Source of the DNA: Nitrospirota bacterium
Lineage (GTDB): Bacteria > Nitrospirota > Nitrospiria > Nitrospirales > Nitrospiraceae
DNA length: 6,019 nt
Assembly: GCA_016222925.1 (NCBI GenBank)
Contig: JACRQB010000023.1
Span: 1 to 6,019 of the forward strand
Direction of reading: 5' to 3'
Below the pieces are notes generated by a model. The model ran no database searches and was not told the origin of the DNA. It saw only the letters and a program-made list of their open reading frames with translations. Each line of letters opens with the position of its first letter. Position 1 is the stretch's first letter. The translations under genes were made by a program, and so were the position numbers. Positions 1-6,019 of this stretch are shown here, one piece after another.

Positions 1-124
1 CAAACCCAACCACAATCGACCAGCGATAGGTCGCCAGTCCGAGCATCCAATGCTCAAGCCCGCTCACGAGGTGAGCTTCATCCACTGGCAACGTCCGAGG
101 TGGAACTTTAATTCGGTATGTCAT
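1..124 (-). CDS. N-terminal part of an unidentified, probably membrane-anchored protein (runs off the left edge)
   Basis: Reading leftward from an ATG at 124-122 gives 41 open codons up to the window edge, beginning MTYRIKVPPRTLPVDEAHLV. The start is well placed: the frame has a stop (TGA) a few codons upstream, an AGGTG Shine-Dalgarno-like site lies about 10 nt before the ATG, and a strong minus-strand promoter lies upstream. The first 34 residues are polar and mixed in charge. The visible end (RWSIVVGF) turns hydrophobic, which would fit the beginning of a transmembrane helix after a cytoplasmic N-terminus. I do not recognise the family. A single-pass protein with a periplasmic tail, such as a YfgM/TPR-type protein, is only a guess. 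The gene is divergent from bioF. Confidence 0.6.
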   Translation of the reverse strand, partial: MTYRIKVPPRTLPVDEAHLVSGLEHWMLGLATYRWSIVVGF

Positions 125-178
125 CAGAAATCATCACCTAAACGGTTGAGAGCCAGCTTTCTGCGCCAGAACCGTTGC

Positions 179-208
179 TTTATACTAAGGATGAATTCCC
201 GTTGTCAA
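179..208 (-). promoter_or_regulatory. Sigma70-like promoter for the leftward gene
   Basis: On the minus strand a perfect -35 box TTGACA (208-203) is followed after 18 nt by TATAAA (184-179), which matches the -10 consensus in 5 of 6 bases. Transcription would begin near 172, leaving a leader of about 48 nt that contains the AGGTG ribosome-binding site before the ATG at 124. This is the best promoter match I saw in the window. The role is inferred from sequence alone. Confidence 0.6.
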
Positions 209-279
209 TGCAATCGGAACGGACTCATTCACAGGGTTACGACACAGCTGCCGATCTGATTAAGAGATTTTGAACCAGC

Positions 280-1411
280 ATGTTTCGACGCAGACTCACA
301 CAACTTGCCGACCGATCGCTCATGCGCCGACTGTCTCCATTGGAATCAGGCACAGGGCCGACGATCCATTATGCAGGACGCGAGGTCATCTTGCTGTCCT
401 CCAACGATTACCTGGGACTGGCAACCCATCCGGAAGTCATCCGTGCCGCCATCCATGCAACTGAACAGTATGGAGCGGGATCCGGAGCTTCTCGCTTGGT
501 CAGTGGAACCCTTCCTCCCCATACGCGCCTCGAAACCTCCCTCGCAACGTTTAAAGGGACGGAAGCCGCGCTGCTATTCGGGGCCGGTTATCTAGCCAAT
601 ATCGGTGTCATTCCAAACCTCATCGGGCAAGGAGGCCTGATCCTGGCGGATCGACTGTGTCATGCGAGTCTTATCGACGGATGTCGATTGAGCCGTGCCG
701 ATCTTCGAGTATTCCGCCATCGAGACTGTGCACATCTGGAGTCTTTGCTTAAACGACGGAGCGCGAATCGTCCCACGCTCATCATCACAGAAGGACTCTT
801 CAGCATGGACGGCGATCTCGCTCCCTTGTCGGATCTGGTATCGCTGGCCGAGCGATACGAGGCGACGTTGTATGTCGATGATGCCCATGGAACCGGCATC
901 ATGGGGCCGACCGGCCGGGGAACGATCGAGCAGTTTGGTTTGGAGCAGCGAATCCCCTTTCATATGTGGAGCCTACATGGTTGGGCCCAACGACTTGATT
1001 CAGTATTTGATCAACGTAACCCGTCCGTTTATTTTCACAACCGCTCTTCCACCAGCCATCGCGGCGGCAGCTTCGGCTGCGATCGTGGTCATTCAACGTG
1101 AGCCCGAACGTCGGACGCGGCTCTGGTCAAATCGACAACGGCTGTTCAACGGAATGCAGACGCTTGGTTTTCGGATGACCCCGACCGTCAGTCCAATCCT
1201 ACCGATCCTGGTGGGCAATGCCGCCACTGCTTCAGCATTCGCCGAACGGCTGCTCACTCATGGGATCTACGCTTCCGCAATCAGACCGCCGACTGTTCCG
1301 GATGGAACCAGTCGCATACGTTTCACGGTGACGTCGGAACACACAACCGAGCAGATCGACGAAGCACTTCATGCACTTGACCTCGCCGGTCGTGAGACCG
1401 GCCTCCTCTAG
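280..1411 (+). pseudogene. bioF: 8-amino-7-oxononanoate synthase (biotin synthesis), inactivated by a frameshifting internal deletion
   Basis: BioF is a cytoplasmic PLP enzyme that condenses pimeloyl-ACP (or -CoA) with L-alanine to make 8-amino-7-oxononanoate, the first ring-forming step of biotin synthesis. The first 229 codons (280-966) carry family signatures: SNDYLGL at 41-47, GSGASR at 67-72, the cofactor-stacking His128 in DRLCHAS, EGLFSMDGD at 171-179, and VDDAHGTG at 199-206. After PFHM (ending 966) the homology jumps to the +1 frame at 968 (GAYMVGPNDLIQ). It then continues cleanly to TAG at 1409-1411, including the conserved IRPPTVP. The missing piece is the family's GT-L-x-K-A-L-G segment, which holds the lysine that binds PLP. 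Ten residues normally lie there and 1 nt remains, so about 29 nt are lost. Restoring 29 nt gives 386 aa, the normal BioF length. The literal frame ends at a stop near 1101 (273 aa). No strong Shine-Dalgarno is seen; AAGAGA lies about 12 nt before the ATG. No other bio gene is visible. Confidence 0.9.
1385..1402 (+). terminator. GC-rich hairpin at the 3' end of bioF (possible weak or factor-dependent terminator)
   Basis: GCCGGTC (1385-1391) and GACCGGC (1396-1402) form a perfect 7-bp inverted repeat around a GTGA loop. It lies inside the last codons of bioF, just before the stop at 1409. A pyrimidine-rich stretch without a run of T follows, so it does not look like a standard intrinsic terminator. 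It could be a chance result of coding sequence or an RNA 3'-end stabiliser. Confidence 0.25.
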
Positions 1412-1528
1412 CCCGCCTCCTCATCGGCCCGCATCTTCCGGCTATTTTCTTGCTTTCATGTTTTCCTATGGCATGATCACAGAAGATTTCCACCACACAA
1501 GCAACCCATCACACGAGGATCACGGGCG

Positions 1529-2475
1529 ATGGATATTTCGAAGCTGCTGACCTTCTCGGTCAAGGAAGGTGCCTCCGACTGTCACATCAGTGCCGGCGAA
1601 CCTCCGATGATTCGCATTCATGGCGATCTCAAAAAACTTGACCACCCTCCCCTGACTCCCGACGAAACACACGCCCTCATCTACGACATGATGAGCGACT
1701 CTCAACGAAAGACGTTTGAGGAAAAGCGAGAATGTGACTTTTCCTTCGAGCTTGGAGACATCGCCCGTTTTCGCGTCAACGTATTTGTGCAACAACGGGG
1801 GTTGGGCGCCGTCTTTCGGAACATTCCGACCACCATTGTTCCGTTGGAAAAACTCGGCATGCCGCCGATTCTTCGGCAACTGTGCGACAAGGAAAAGGGA
1901 TTGATCCTGGTGACAGGACCGACAGGCTCCGGAAAATCCACCACGCTCGCGGCGATGGTGGATTATCTGAACAACACGTTCGAAGGTCACATCATCACCA
2001 TCGAGGATCCAATTGAGTTTGTCCACAAATCCAAGAAATGTCTGGTCAATCAACGCGAACTCGGCGTCCATACGCTCTCGTTCGCCAATGCCTTGAAGTC
2101 GGCGCTTCGCGAAGATCCGGACATCGTCCTGGTGGGCGAAATGCGGGACTTGCGGCGCAGCAGGCGCAAATCAGGACACAGCTCTCGGAGGCGTTGGAAG
2201 CCGTGCTGACCCAAACGCTGCTGAAAAAGAAAACCGGCGGACGCGTTGCCGCACTCGAAATCATGATGGCGACAACGGCCGTACGCAATCTTATCCGTGA
2301 GGCCAAGCTGCACCAAATCCCCGGGATCATGCAGGCAAGCCAAAAGGACGGCATGCAAACGATGGACATGGCGTTGGTCGATCTCGCGACGCGGGGAATC
2401 GTTCATAAGGCCGAAGCACAGTCCCGTAGCATGAGCCCCAATCTCTTCAATTCACCGATGACCGGAGCAGCCTAG
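1529..2475 (+). pseudogene. pilT: Type IV pilus retraction ATPase PilT, disrupted by a frameshifting deletion
   Basis: PilT is the cytoplasmic hexameric ATPase that depolymerises type IV pili and powers twitching. The first 208 codons (1529-2152) show the normal order: an N-terminal PAS-like region (starting MDISKLLTF), FRVNVF at 81-86, Walker A GPTGSGKST at 130-138, the Asp box IEDPIEF near 158-164, and Walker B DPDIVLVGEMRDL up to 208, with Glu204. Homology then resumes in the +2 frame at 2152 (AAQQAQIRTQL) and runs through VRNLIREAK, the AIRNLIRE-type motif needed for retraction, to TAG at 2473-2475. Against PilU in this window, 37 residues (PilU 209-245) have no counterpart; they include the His box TGHL-TLH. 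About 112 nt are therefore missing, and restoring them gives 352 aa, a normal PilT length. The literal product would be 226 aa with a scrambled tail. The start has a GAGG site at 1515-1518, about 10 nt upstream. pilU follows after 24 nt. Confidence 0.9.
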
Positions 2476-2499
2476 CACACACGCGACGAAGTACGGCCG

Positions 2500-3675
2500 A
2501 TGGATGTTCGAAGTCTTCTAAAAGTGATGGTGGACCGCGAAGCGTCGGACTTGTATTTGACTGTCGACGCCTCGCCGATCTACCGCATCCATGGCGCCAC
2601 TCAGCCGACCGACGCTCCCCTGTTCACCAACGAACAGCTCGAAGCACTGGCATTAGCCTTGATGCGTGGTCAACAGCGCGGCGAATTCGAAGAAAAGATG
2701 GAGATGAACCTGGCGCTCTATTACAAAGAGTTGGGTCGTTTCCGCGTCAACATCTTCAGGCAGCGGGGTAATGTCGGATTGGTCTTCCGTCACATCAAAG
2801 CGGAAATTCAGACCGTCGAGCAGTTGGAACTCCCTCCGATCATCAAAGATATCGCGATGACCAAACGCGGCCTGGTGCTGGTGGTGGGCGCGACCGGGTC
2901 CGGGAAGTCGACCTCGTTGGCCGCCATGATCGACCATCGCAACACCGTCCACCAGGGCCATATCATTACCGTGGAAGACCCGATCGAGTTCGTCCATCAG
3001 CACAAGAAGTCAATCATCACCCAGCGCGAAGTCGGATTCGACACGTTAACCTTCCAAAGCGCGTTGAAGAATACGCTCCGTCAAGCTCCGGATGTGATTC
3101 TTATTGGTGAGGTCCGCGACACCGAAACCATGGAAGCGGCAATCACCTTTGCCGAGACCGGTCACCTCTGCATCGGAACGCTGCACTCCAACAACGCCAA
3201 CCAGGCGATCGAACGCATCATGAACTTTTTTCCGGTCGAGCGCCATGCCCAGATTTATTTACAGTTGTCTCTCAATCTGCGCGCGATTATCTCCCAGCGA
3301 TTGATTCCCTCGGTCGATGGCAAACGGGTCCCAGCCCTGGAAATCATGCTGGACACGCCTCGCGTCAAGGATCTCATCAAGAAAGCCGAGGTCGACATAC
3401 TCAAGGAAGCCATGGAGCAAGGCATCGACGAAGGGTGCCAGACCTTCGATCATGTCCTGTTTCAGCTCTACAAGACGAACAAGATCTCGCTGGAACAGGC
3501 CCTCATCAACGCCGATAGCGCGAATAACTTGCGCCTCAAGATCAAGCTTGAAGGACTGAAAGGCGATGATGCCGTGAACGCCCTGCTTGATAAGCAGATG
3601 GGGGGACACGGGACAGATGCCTTTAAGATTCAGGGCGGCGCTTCAGGAAACGTCACACCGATTCGCAAACGGTAA
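2500..3675 (+). CDS. pilU: PilU-type accessory retraction ATPase of type IV pili
   Basis: This 391-aa secretion-type ATPase is complete. Visible elements in order are: N-terminal domain (MDVRSLLKVMVDREASD), FRVNIF at 81-86, Walker A GATGSGKST at 130-138 (Lys136), Asp box VEDPIEF near 158-164, Walker B DVILIGEVRD at 198-207 with Glu204, and His box TGHLCIGTLHS at 220-230. PilU rather than PilT is indicated by the GATG form of Walker A, SLAAMIDHRN, LRQAPDVILIGE, FAETGHLC-TLH-NNANQA, and the C-terminal ALINADSANNLRLKIKL block, all typical of PilU. Related PilU proteins are about 370-385 aa; the polar tail after residue 352 is slightly longer. PilU acts at the cytoplasmic base of the pilus, boosts retraction force and in studied species needs PilT to work. 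The gene lies 24 nt after pilT and is probably co-transcribed. I see only a weak GAAG before the ATG, so coupling to pilT translation is possible. Confidence 0.93.
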   Translation: MDVRSLLKVMVDREASDLYLTVDASPIYRIHGATQPTDAPLFTNEQLEALALALMRGQQRGEFEEKMEMNLALYYKELGRFRVNIFRQRGNVGLVFRHIKAEIQTVEQLELPPIIKDIAMTKRGLVLVVGATGSGKSTSLAAMIDHRNTVHQGHIITVEDPIEFVHQHKKSIITQREVGFDTLTFQSALKNTLRQAPDVILIGEVRDTETMEAAITFAETGHLCIGTLHSNNANQAIERIMNFFPVERHAQIYLQLSLNLRAIISQRLIPSVDGKRVPALEIMLDTPRVKDLIKKAEVDILKEAMEQGIDEGCQTFDHVLFQLYKTNKISLEQALINADSANNLRLKIKLEGLKGDDAVNALLDKQMGGHGTDAFKIQGGASGNVTPIRKR

Positions 3676-3693
3676 CCTTCCCCGCGCATCCTT

Positions 3694-4179
3694 TCACCGA
3701 GATAAACTCCCTTCGGTTTGACGCTCAAGATATGACGCCATCTTCTCAAGCGCCAGCGCACTCAGTTTGGATCCATACCATGTCGGCATCGTGTGTTCCG
3801 GATACCCCTGTACTACAAACCGTTGCGGCTCCAACACCGATTCGACGATGTACTCATGCACCGTCTTGGCCTGCCCCCCGTAACCAGGATTGTTGAGTCG
3901 TTGGGGCCCTGTCGTGCCCAGAACCAACGGCGGTCCAACTTGGCCGGTCGCACCAGGAATCCCGGGAATGATGTGGCACACCGGACAGCCGGGTTTTGTC
4001 AATATCTCGACGAGGGATTCATCACCCGTCACCAGCGACATCATTTCAGGGGTAAGTGCGAGAATCGTGGGCTGAGTTGGTGCTGGGCTGGAGACCCGGA
4101 GATCACGAAGCGCCCACACAACCGTCAGCAAAACCAGGCCGATAGCAATCCAGACTACGAGCCGGTCCCTGATGCGCAT
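3694..4179 (-). CDS. Membrane-anchored mono-haem c-type cytochrome
   Basis: The protein (161 aa from the ATG at 4179) starts MRIRDRLVVWIAIGLVLLTV: a positively charged N-terminus followed by one hydrophobic helix, probably an uncleaved anchor. It should place the rest in the periplasm. The haem-binding motif CPVCH lies at residues 65-69, followed by a Gly/Pro-rich GATGQVGPPL stretch. Near the C-terminus, HTMPTWYGSKLSALALEKM resembles the class I cytochrome region that supplies the distal Met (Met131). This predicts an electron-transfer role, but partner and pathway cannot be told from the sequence. A GTG at 4212 would add 11 residues and has an AGG a few bases upstream, so the start is uncertain. 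I favour 4179 because it puts basic residues directly before the helix. The gene ends 18 nt from the end of pilU, tail to tail, and follows the YidB-like gene on the same strand. Confidence 0.85.
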   Translation of the reverse strand: MRIRDRLVVWIAIGLVLLTVVWALRDLRVSSPAPTQPTILALTPEMMSLVTGDESLVEILTKPGCPVCHIIPGIPGATGQVGPPLVLGTTGPQRLNNPGYGGQAKTVHEYIVESVLEPQRFVVQGYPEHTMPTWYGSKLSALALEKMASYLERQTEGSLSR

Positions 4180-4234
4180 ACCGGTATTCTGGCCGGATGA
4201 TGGAACCAACACATAGAACCTAATCGTTCGACGC

Positions 4235-4639
4235 CTATCTCATCCCTTGAACCAGTTTCATGAGTTGTTCGAGCCCACCCACTTCGATCTTGCCATTGGG
4301 CGTCAGCTTGTCGACCAGATCAGGAAGAAGGCCAGCCAGCTGTGAACCCACCGCTCCAGAAGAGAGTCCTGCCTTACCGGCCAGTTGGTTCAGCAGATCA
4401 CTGCCTAGGCCTTGTTCGATCTGGTTCGGTGTCACCGGCAGATTCTGGCCCGTGCTCACCCAGGAATTCACGATTTCACCGAGCCCGTTCTTCTGAAACG
4501 CCTGAACAAGCCCGGCAAGTCCTCCAATACCGCTGTCCTTTCCGAGGAGACCGGCCACGGCTTGCAACAGAGGATTCTGCCCTCCCTGTCCGCCCAGCAT
4601 GCCACCCACCGCTTACCCCAATTGATCCATCAGTCCCAT
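4235..4639 (-). pseudogene. YidB-like DUF937 family protein with an early in-frame stop
   Basis: Reading leftward from the ATG at 4639, the sequence is MGLMDQLG, TAA (4615-4613), then AVGGMLGGQGG and on to a TAG at 4237-4235. The first eight residues match the usual YidB/DUF937 opening (MGLFDEVVG in E. coli YidB), and the full span of 134 aa fits the family's usual size of about 130. The body carries family features: GGLAGLVQAF-KNGLGEIVNSWV, a TPNQIEQGLG helix, LAGLLPDLVDKLTPNG-I, and a C-terminal LEQLMKLVQGM. One base change (CAA to TAA) would explain the stop. A GTG at 4609-4607, three bases past the stop and preceded by GGGG, would allow a 124-aa product, so the gene may still be expressed. 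The function of the family is poorly known; it is soluble with no signal peptide. The gene lies just upstream of the cytochrome gene on the same strand and may be co-transcribed with it. Confidence 0.75.
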
Positions 4640-4908
4640 GATCCGCTCTTTCTTTAGGAAATAAATAATAAGAGGGATGTCAGCGAATGATCACTTTGCT
4701 CGTCATCTGCAGCGGAGGATGTACCACAGATATGAGCCCCAATCCAATGGACACTTACGGATTTCTCCGGTCGGTCATGACTATCACTTTGGAATACGGA
4801 GGATACGTGACGGTTCCAGCAGCAGATCTTTACACATGGCGACCCTACGGGTTTGAGAGGCTATGCAACAAGCTTTTTTTTGTTATGATGTCGTGCATGA
4901 GCATAACA
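4640..4908. other. Intergenic spacer between two divergent genes, no gene recognised
   Basis: These 269 nt separate the minus-strand YidB-like gene from the plus-strand outer-membrane gene. The part next to the YidB-like start (4655-4675) is A+T-rich. An open frame continues upstream from the barrel gene to an ATG at 4687, but its translation has no signal peptide or family character and probably is not protein-coding. I saw no tRNA, strong hairpin or repeat here. Confidence 0.5.
4881..4889 (+). promoter_or_regulatory. Possible extended -10 promoter of the outer-membrane protein gene
   Basis: TG-T-TATGAT (4881-4889) has the TGn extension and a -10 hexamer matching consensus in 5 of 6 bases. 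It is immediately preceded by a run of eight T (4874-4881). No good -35 box is found at 16-18 nt; TTGAGA at 4853-4858 is too far away (25 nt). Transcription would start near 4896, giving a very short leader before the ATG at 4909. This spacing is why I do not place the protein start further upstream. Confidence 0.35.
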
Positions 4909-5553
4909 ATGAAAAAGAACGCTCCATTCGTTACAAGTCTTGCGATAGCAGGGTGCTGGTTTATCTCTTTCGGTACCGCTAGTCTCGTTTCCGCAGAAAT
5001 GTATGTCGCTGGAACTGCGGGGGTGAACTTCGCGGATCGAATCAACAGCATTGCGGGGACGGGATCTCAGGCTGGAGTTTCGGGTCCTTTTGTCGATTTC
5101 GACCTCAAAAACTCCATTACCTACGGTACCAAGGTCGGATATTTCCCTGGGCACAGTTGGTATGGAATCGAAGGGGAAGTCTTGAATACCACGCCGCACA
5201 TTAAGCAACTGGATGCCGACCCAGGGATCCATATGAGGGTGACCACTGTTGGAGTCAATTTTATTGGCCGATATCCAGGCCGCACACTCCAGCCATATGT
5301 GGGGGCCGGCATCGGAGCGGCAATCGCCCACATTGGAGATACCGCGACTGTCCGAAGTGACACAGATGTGGCGGTCGCCTGGAATGTGTTGGTGGGGTTG
5401 CGCACATTCATCACACCAAAAATCGCCGTTTTTGGAGAGTATAAGCATACCGGAGCGACACTGAAATTTGATCAAGCCTTTGGTGATTTAGGCGGCTTTA
5501 GCGGCAATTACAGAGCCCAGCTTCTCCTTGGTGGACTGTCCTATCACTTCTAG
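4909..5553 (+). CDS. Small outer-membrane beta-barrel protein (OmpA-like barrel / porin-family type)
   Basis: The protein (214 aa) begins MKKNAPFVTSLAIAGCWFIS and continues to a likely signal peptidase site after SLVSA (residue 29), so it should be exported. The mature part starts EMYVAGTAGVNFAD and has alternating, glycine- and aromatic-rich strands such as GTKVGYFPG--WYGIEGEV, TTVGVNFIGRYPG, LQPYVGAGIGAAIAHIG and IAVFGEYKHTGATLKF. It ends GGLSYHF; a terminal Phe is the usual signal for barrel assembly. About 185 mature residues suit an 8-stranded barrel. Specific function unknown. The frame stays open upstream to 4687, but the signal peptide fixes the start at 4909 or, less likely, at 4897 (MSIT added). 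No clear Shine-Dalgarno precedes either. The Slp-type lipoprotein gene follows after 9 nt, so the two probably share a transcript. Confidence 0.8.
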   Translation: MKKNAPFVTSLAIAGCWFISFGTASLVSAEMYVAGTAGVNFADRINSIAGTGSQAGVSGPFVDFDLKNSITYGTKVGYFPGHSWYGIEGEVLNTTPHIKQLDADPGIHMRVTTVGVNFIGRYPGRTLQPYVGAGIGAAIAHIGDTATVRSDTDVAVAWNVLVGLRTFITPKIAVFGEYKHTGATLKFDQAFGDLGGFSGNYRAQLLLGGLSYHF

Positions 5554-5562
5554 GAGAGGGGA
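5552..5562 (+). promoter_or_regulatory. Strong ribosome-binding site of the Slp-like gene
   Basis: AGGAGAGGGGA overlaps the stop codon of the upstream barrel gene and ends directly before the ATG at 5563; the AGGAG core lies 6 nt from the start. It is the clearest Shine-Dalgarno in the window and fixes the start of the lipoprotein gene. Its overlap with the previous stop suggests coupled translation of the pair. Confidence 0.6.
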
Positions 5563-6019
5563 ATGACTATGATGCGCATGACGGTCCTCGCTCCCCTGTT
5601 TTGTGCCGCCTTGATGTTGTCTGCTTGTGCAGAGTCTATCCATCAAGTCCAACGCGATACGGAATTGCTCGGCGCTCCTTTCGGGTTGGAAAAGGAGATT
5701 GATACCAGTATCAGCTTTGCAGACCTGAAGAGAGCTCCCAGCGAATATGTCGGACGAACGGTCATGATCGGCGGGAACGTGATTAAGGCTAAACGGACGG
5801 AAGCAGGAACCGAATTGGAAATCTTGCAACTGCCGACTGAGAAAGAAGGGACTTTGACTGAAGAGCGTCTTCGATCAGAAGGACGATTCCTAGCGGTTCG
5901 AGAACAATTTCTCGACCCTGCCAGCCTCCCGCAGGGTACGCCCATTACCATAATCGGCACCGTAAAAGGTGAGACCACGAGACAACTTGATGAGAGCGAC
6001 TATACCTACCCAATCCTCG
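5563..6019 (+). CDS. Slp-family outer-membrane lipoprotein (C-terminus beyond the right edge)
   Basis: The 152 visible codons begin MTMMRMTVLAPLFCAALMLS and reach a lipobox, LSAC, with the lipidated cysteine at residue 22. The next residue is Ala rather than Asp, which favours sorting to the outer membrane. The body resembles E. coli Slp: FADLKRAPSEYVGRTVMIGGNVI corresponds to Slp's PGLYVGQ-ARFGGKVI; then LEILQLP, GRFLAVREQFLDPASL (Slp GRLLARQSGFLDP) and ITIIGTVKGE (Slp VTILGTIQGE). E. coli Slp is a starvation-induced lipoprotein of unclear function. The gene is still open at the window end; the family is about 190 aa, so some 40 or more residues are missing. It lies 9 nt after the barrel gene with a strong ribosome-binding site, so an envelope operon is likely. 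Confidence 0.85.
   Translation, partial: MTMMRMTVLAPLFCAALMLSACAESIHQVQRDTELLGAPFGLEKEIDTSISFADLKRAPSEYVGRTVMIGGNVIKAKRTEAGTELEILQLPTEKEGTLTEERLRSEGRFLAVREQFLDPASLPQGTPITIIGTVKGETTRQLDESDYTYPIL

Noticed and set aside
181..186. TATACT as a plus-strand -10 box for bioF
   Set aside because: No acceptable -35 box at 16-18 nt (TTTCTG at best), and the site lies on the much better minus-strand promoter.
50..259. A 69-codon plus-strand open frame left of bioF
   Set aside because: No ribosome-binding site or recognisable composition, and it overlaps the better supported minus-strand gene start and its promoter.
695..1411. A separate 238-aa gene beginning inside bioF
   Set aside because: Only its part after about 968 has BioF homology; the earlier part is an out-of-frame shadow. 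It is the continuation of the frameshifted bioF.
2139..2170. Recombination between pilT and pilU as the cause of the pilT deletion
   Set aside because: Such an event would fuse the two genes and remove the stretch between them; both flanks here are pilT and pilU is complete.
2038..2475. An independent 145-aa gene after pilT
   Set aside because: Everything from 2152 on is the C-terminal part of PilT in a shifted frame; the residues before that overlap the true pilT frame.
4640..4700. CTGACA and an A+T-rich stretch as a promoter for the YidB-like gene
   Set aside because: CTGACA has no good -10 box at the right distance, so a specific promoter cannot be placed.
4850..4881. T-run as an intrinsic terminator
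   Set aside because: There is no stable stem before it; only a 3-bp GCT/AGC pairing is possible.
4687..4908. A 74-residue N-terminal extension of the barrel protein from the ATG at 4687
   Set aside because: A standard signal peptide begins at 4909; the extension would bury it and has no family character.
4861..5475. Long minus-strand open frame opposite the barrel gene
   Set aside because: It is antisense to a well supported exported protein, with no start signals or recognisable motifs.

Overview
The window looks like chromosomal DNA of a Gram-negative bacterium with moderately high G+C, probably Nitrospira or a relative. This rests on the overall feel of the BioF, PilT/PilU, cytochrome c and YidB-like proteins and was not tested by a search. 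It is not a mobile island: I see no transposase, integrase, tRNA, rRNA or CRISPR array. I did not find a convincing new biological system. The notable feature is that three of the seven protein genes are broken while the rest of each reading frame is well preserved.

Layout from left to right. (1) 1-124, minus strand: the first 41 codons of an unidentified, probably membrane-anchored protein that leaves the window on the left. A strong sigma70-like promoter (TTGACA-18-TATAAA) stands in front of it. (2) 280-1411, plus: bioF (8-amino-7-oxononanoate synthase, biotin synthesis), disrupted by a deletion of about 29 nt that removes the segment carrying the PLP-binding lysine and shifts the frame. 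(3) 1529-2475, plus: pilT (type IV pilus retraction ATPase), disrupted by a deletion of about 112 nt that removes the His box and shifts the frame. (4) 2500-3675, plus: an intact pilU, the paralogous accessory retraction ATPase. (5) 3694-4179, minus: a membrane-anchored mono-haem cytochrome c, tail to tail with pilU. (6) 4235-4639, minus: a YidB/DUF937 protein with a TAA stop at codon 9; a GTG start 6 nt past the stop codon's first base... i.e. three bases after the stop, could rescue it. (7) 4640-4908: a spacer without a recognisable gene that holds a possible extended -10 promoter. (8) 4909-5553, plus: a small outer-membrane beta-barrel protein. (9) 5563 to the right edge, plus: an Slp-family outer-membrane lipoprotein, probably in an operon with the barrel gene.

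How the genes fit together: pilT-pilU is a classical retraction-motor pair, but only pilU is readable here. PilU depends on PilT in the bacteria where this has been studied, so retraction would be impaired unless another pilT exists. The YidB-like and cytochrome genes are co-directional and may be co-transcribed. The barrel and Slp genes form an envelope pair. Either the three lesions are recent gene decay in this strain, or some are consensus or assembly errors. Read mapping would decide.
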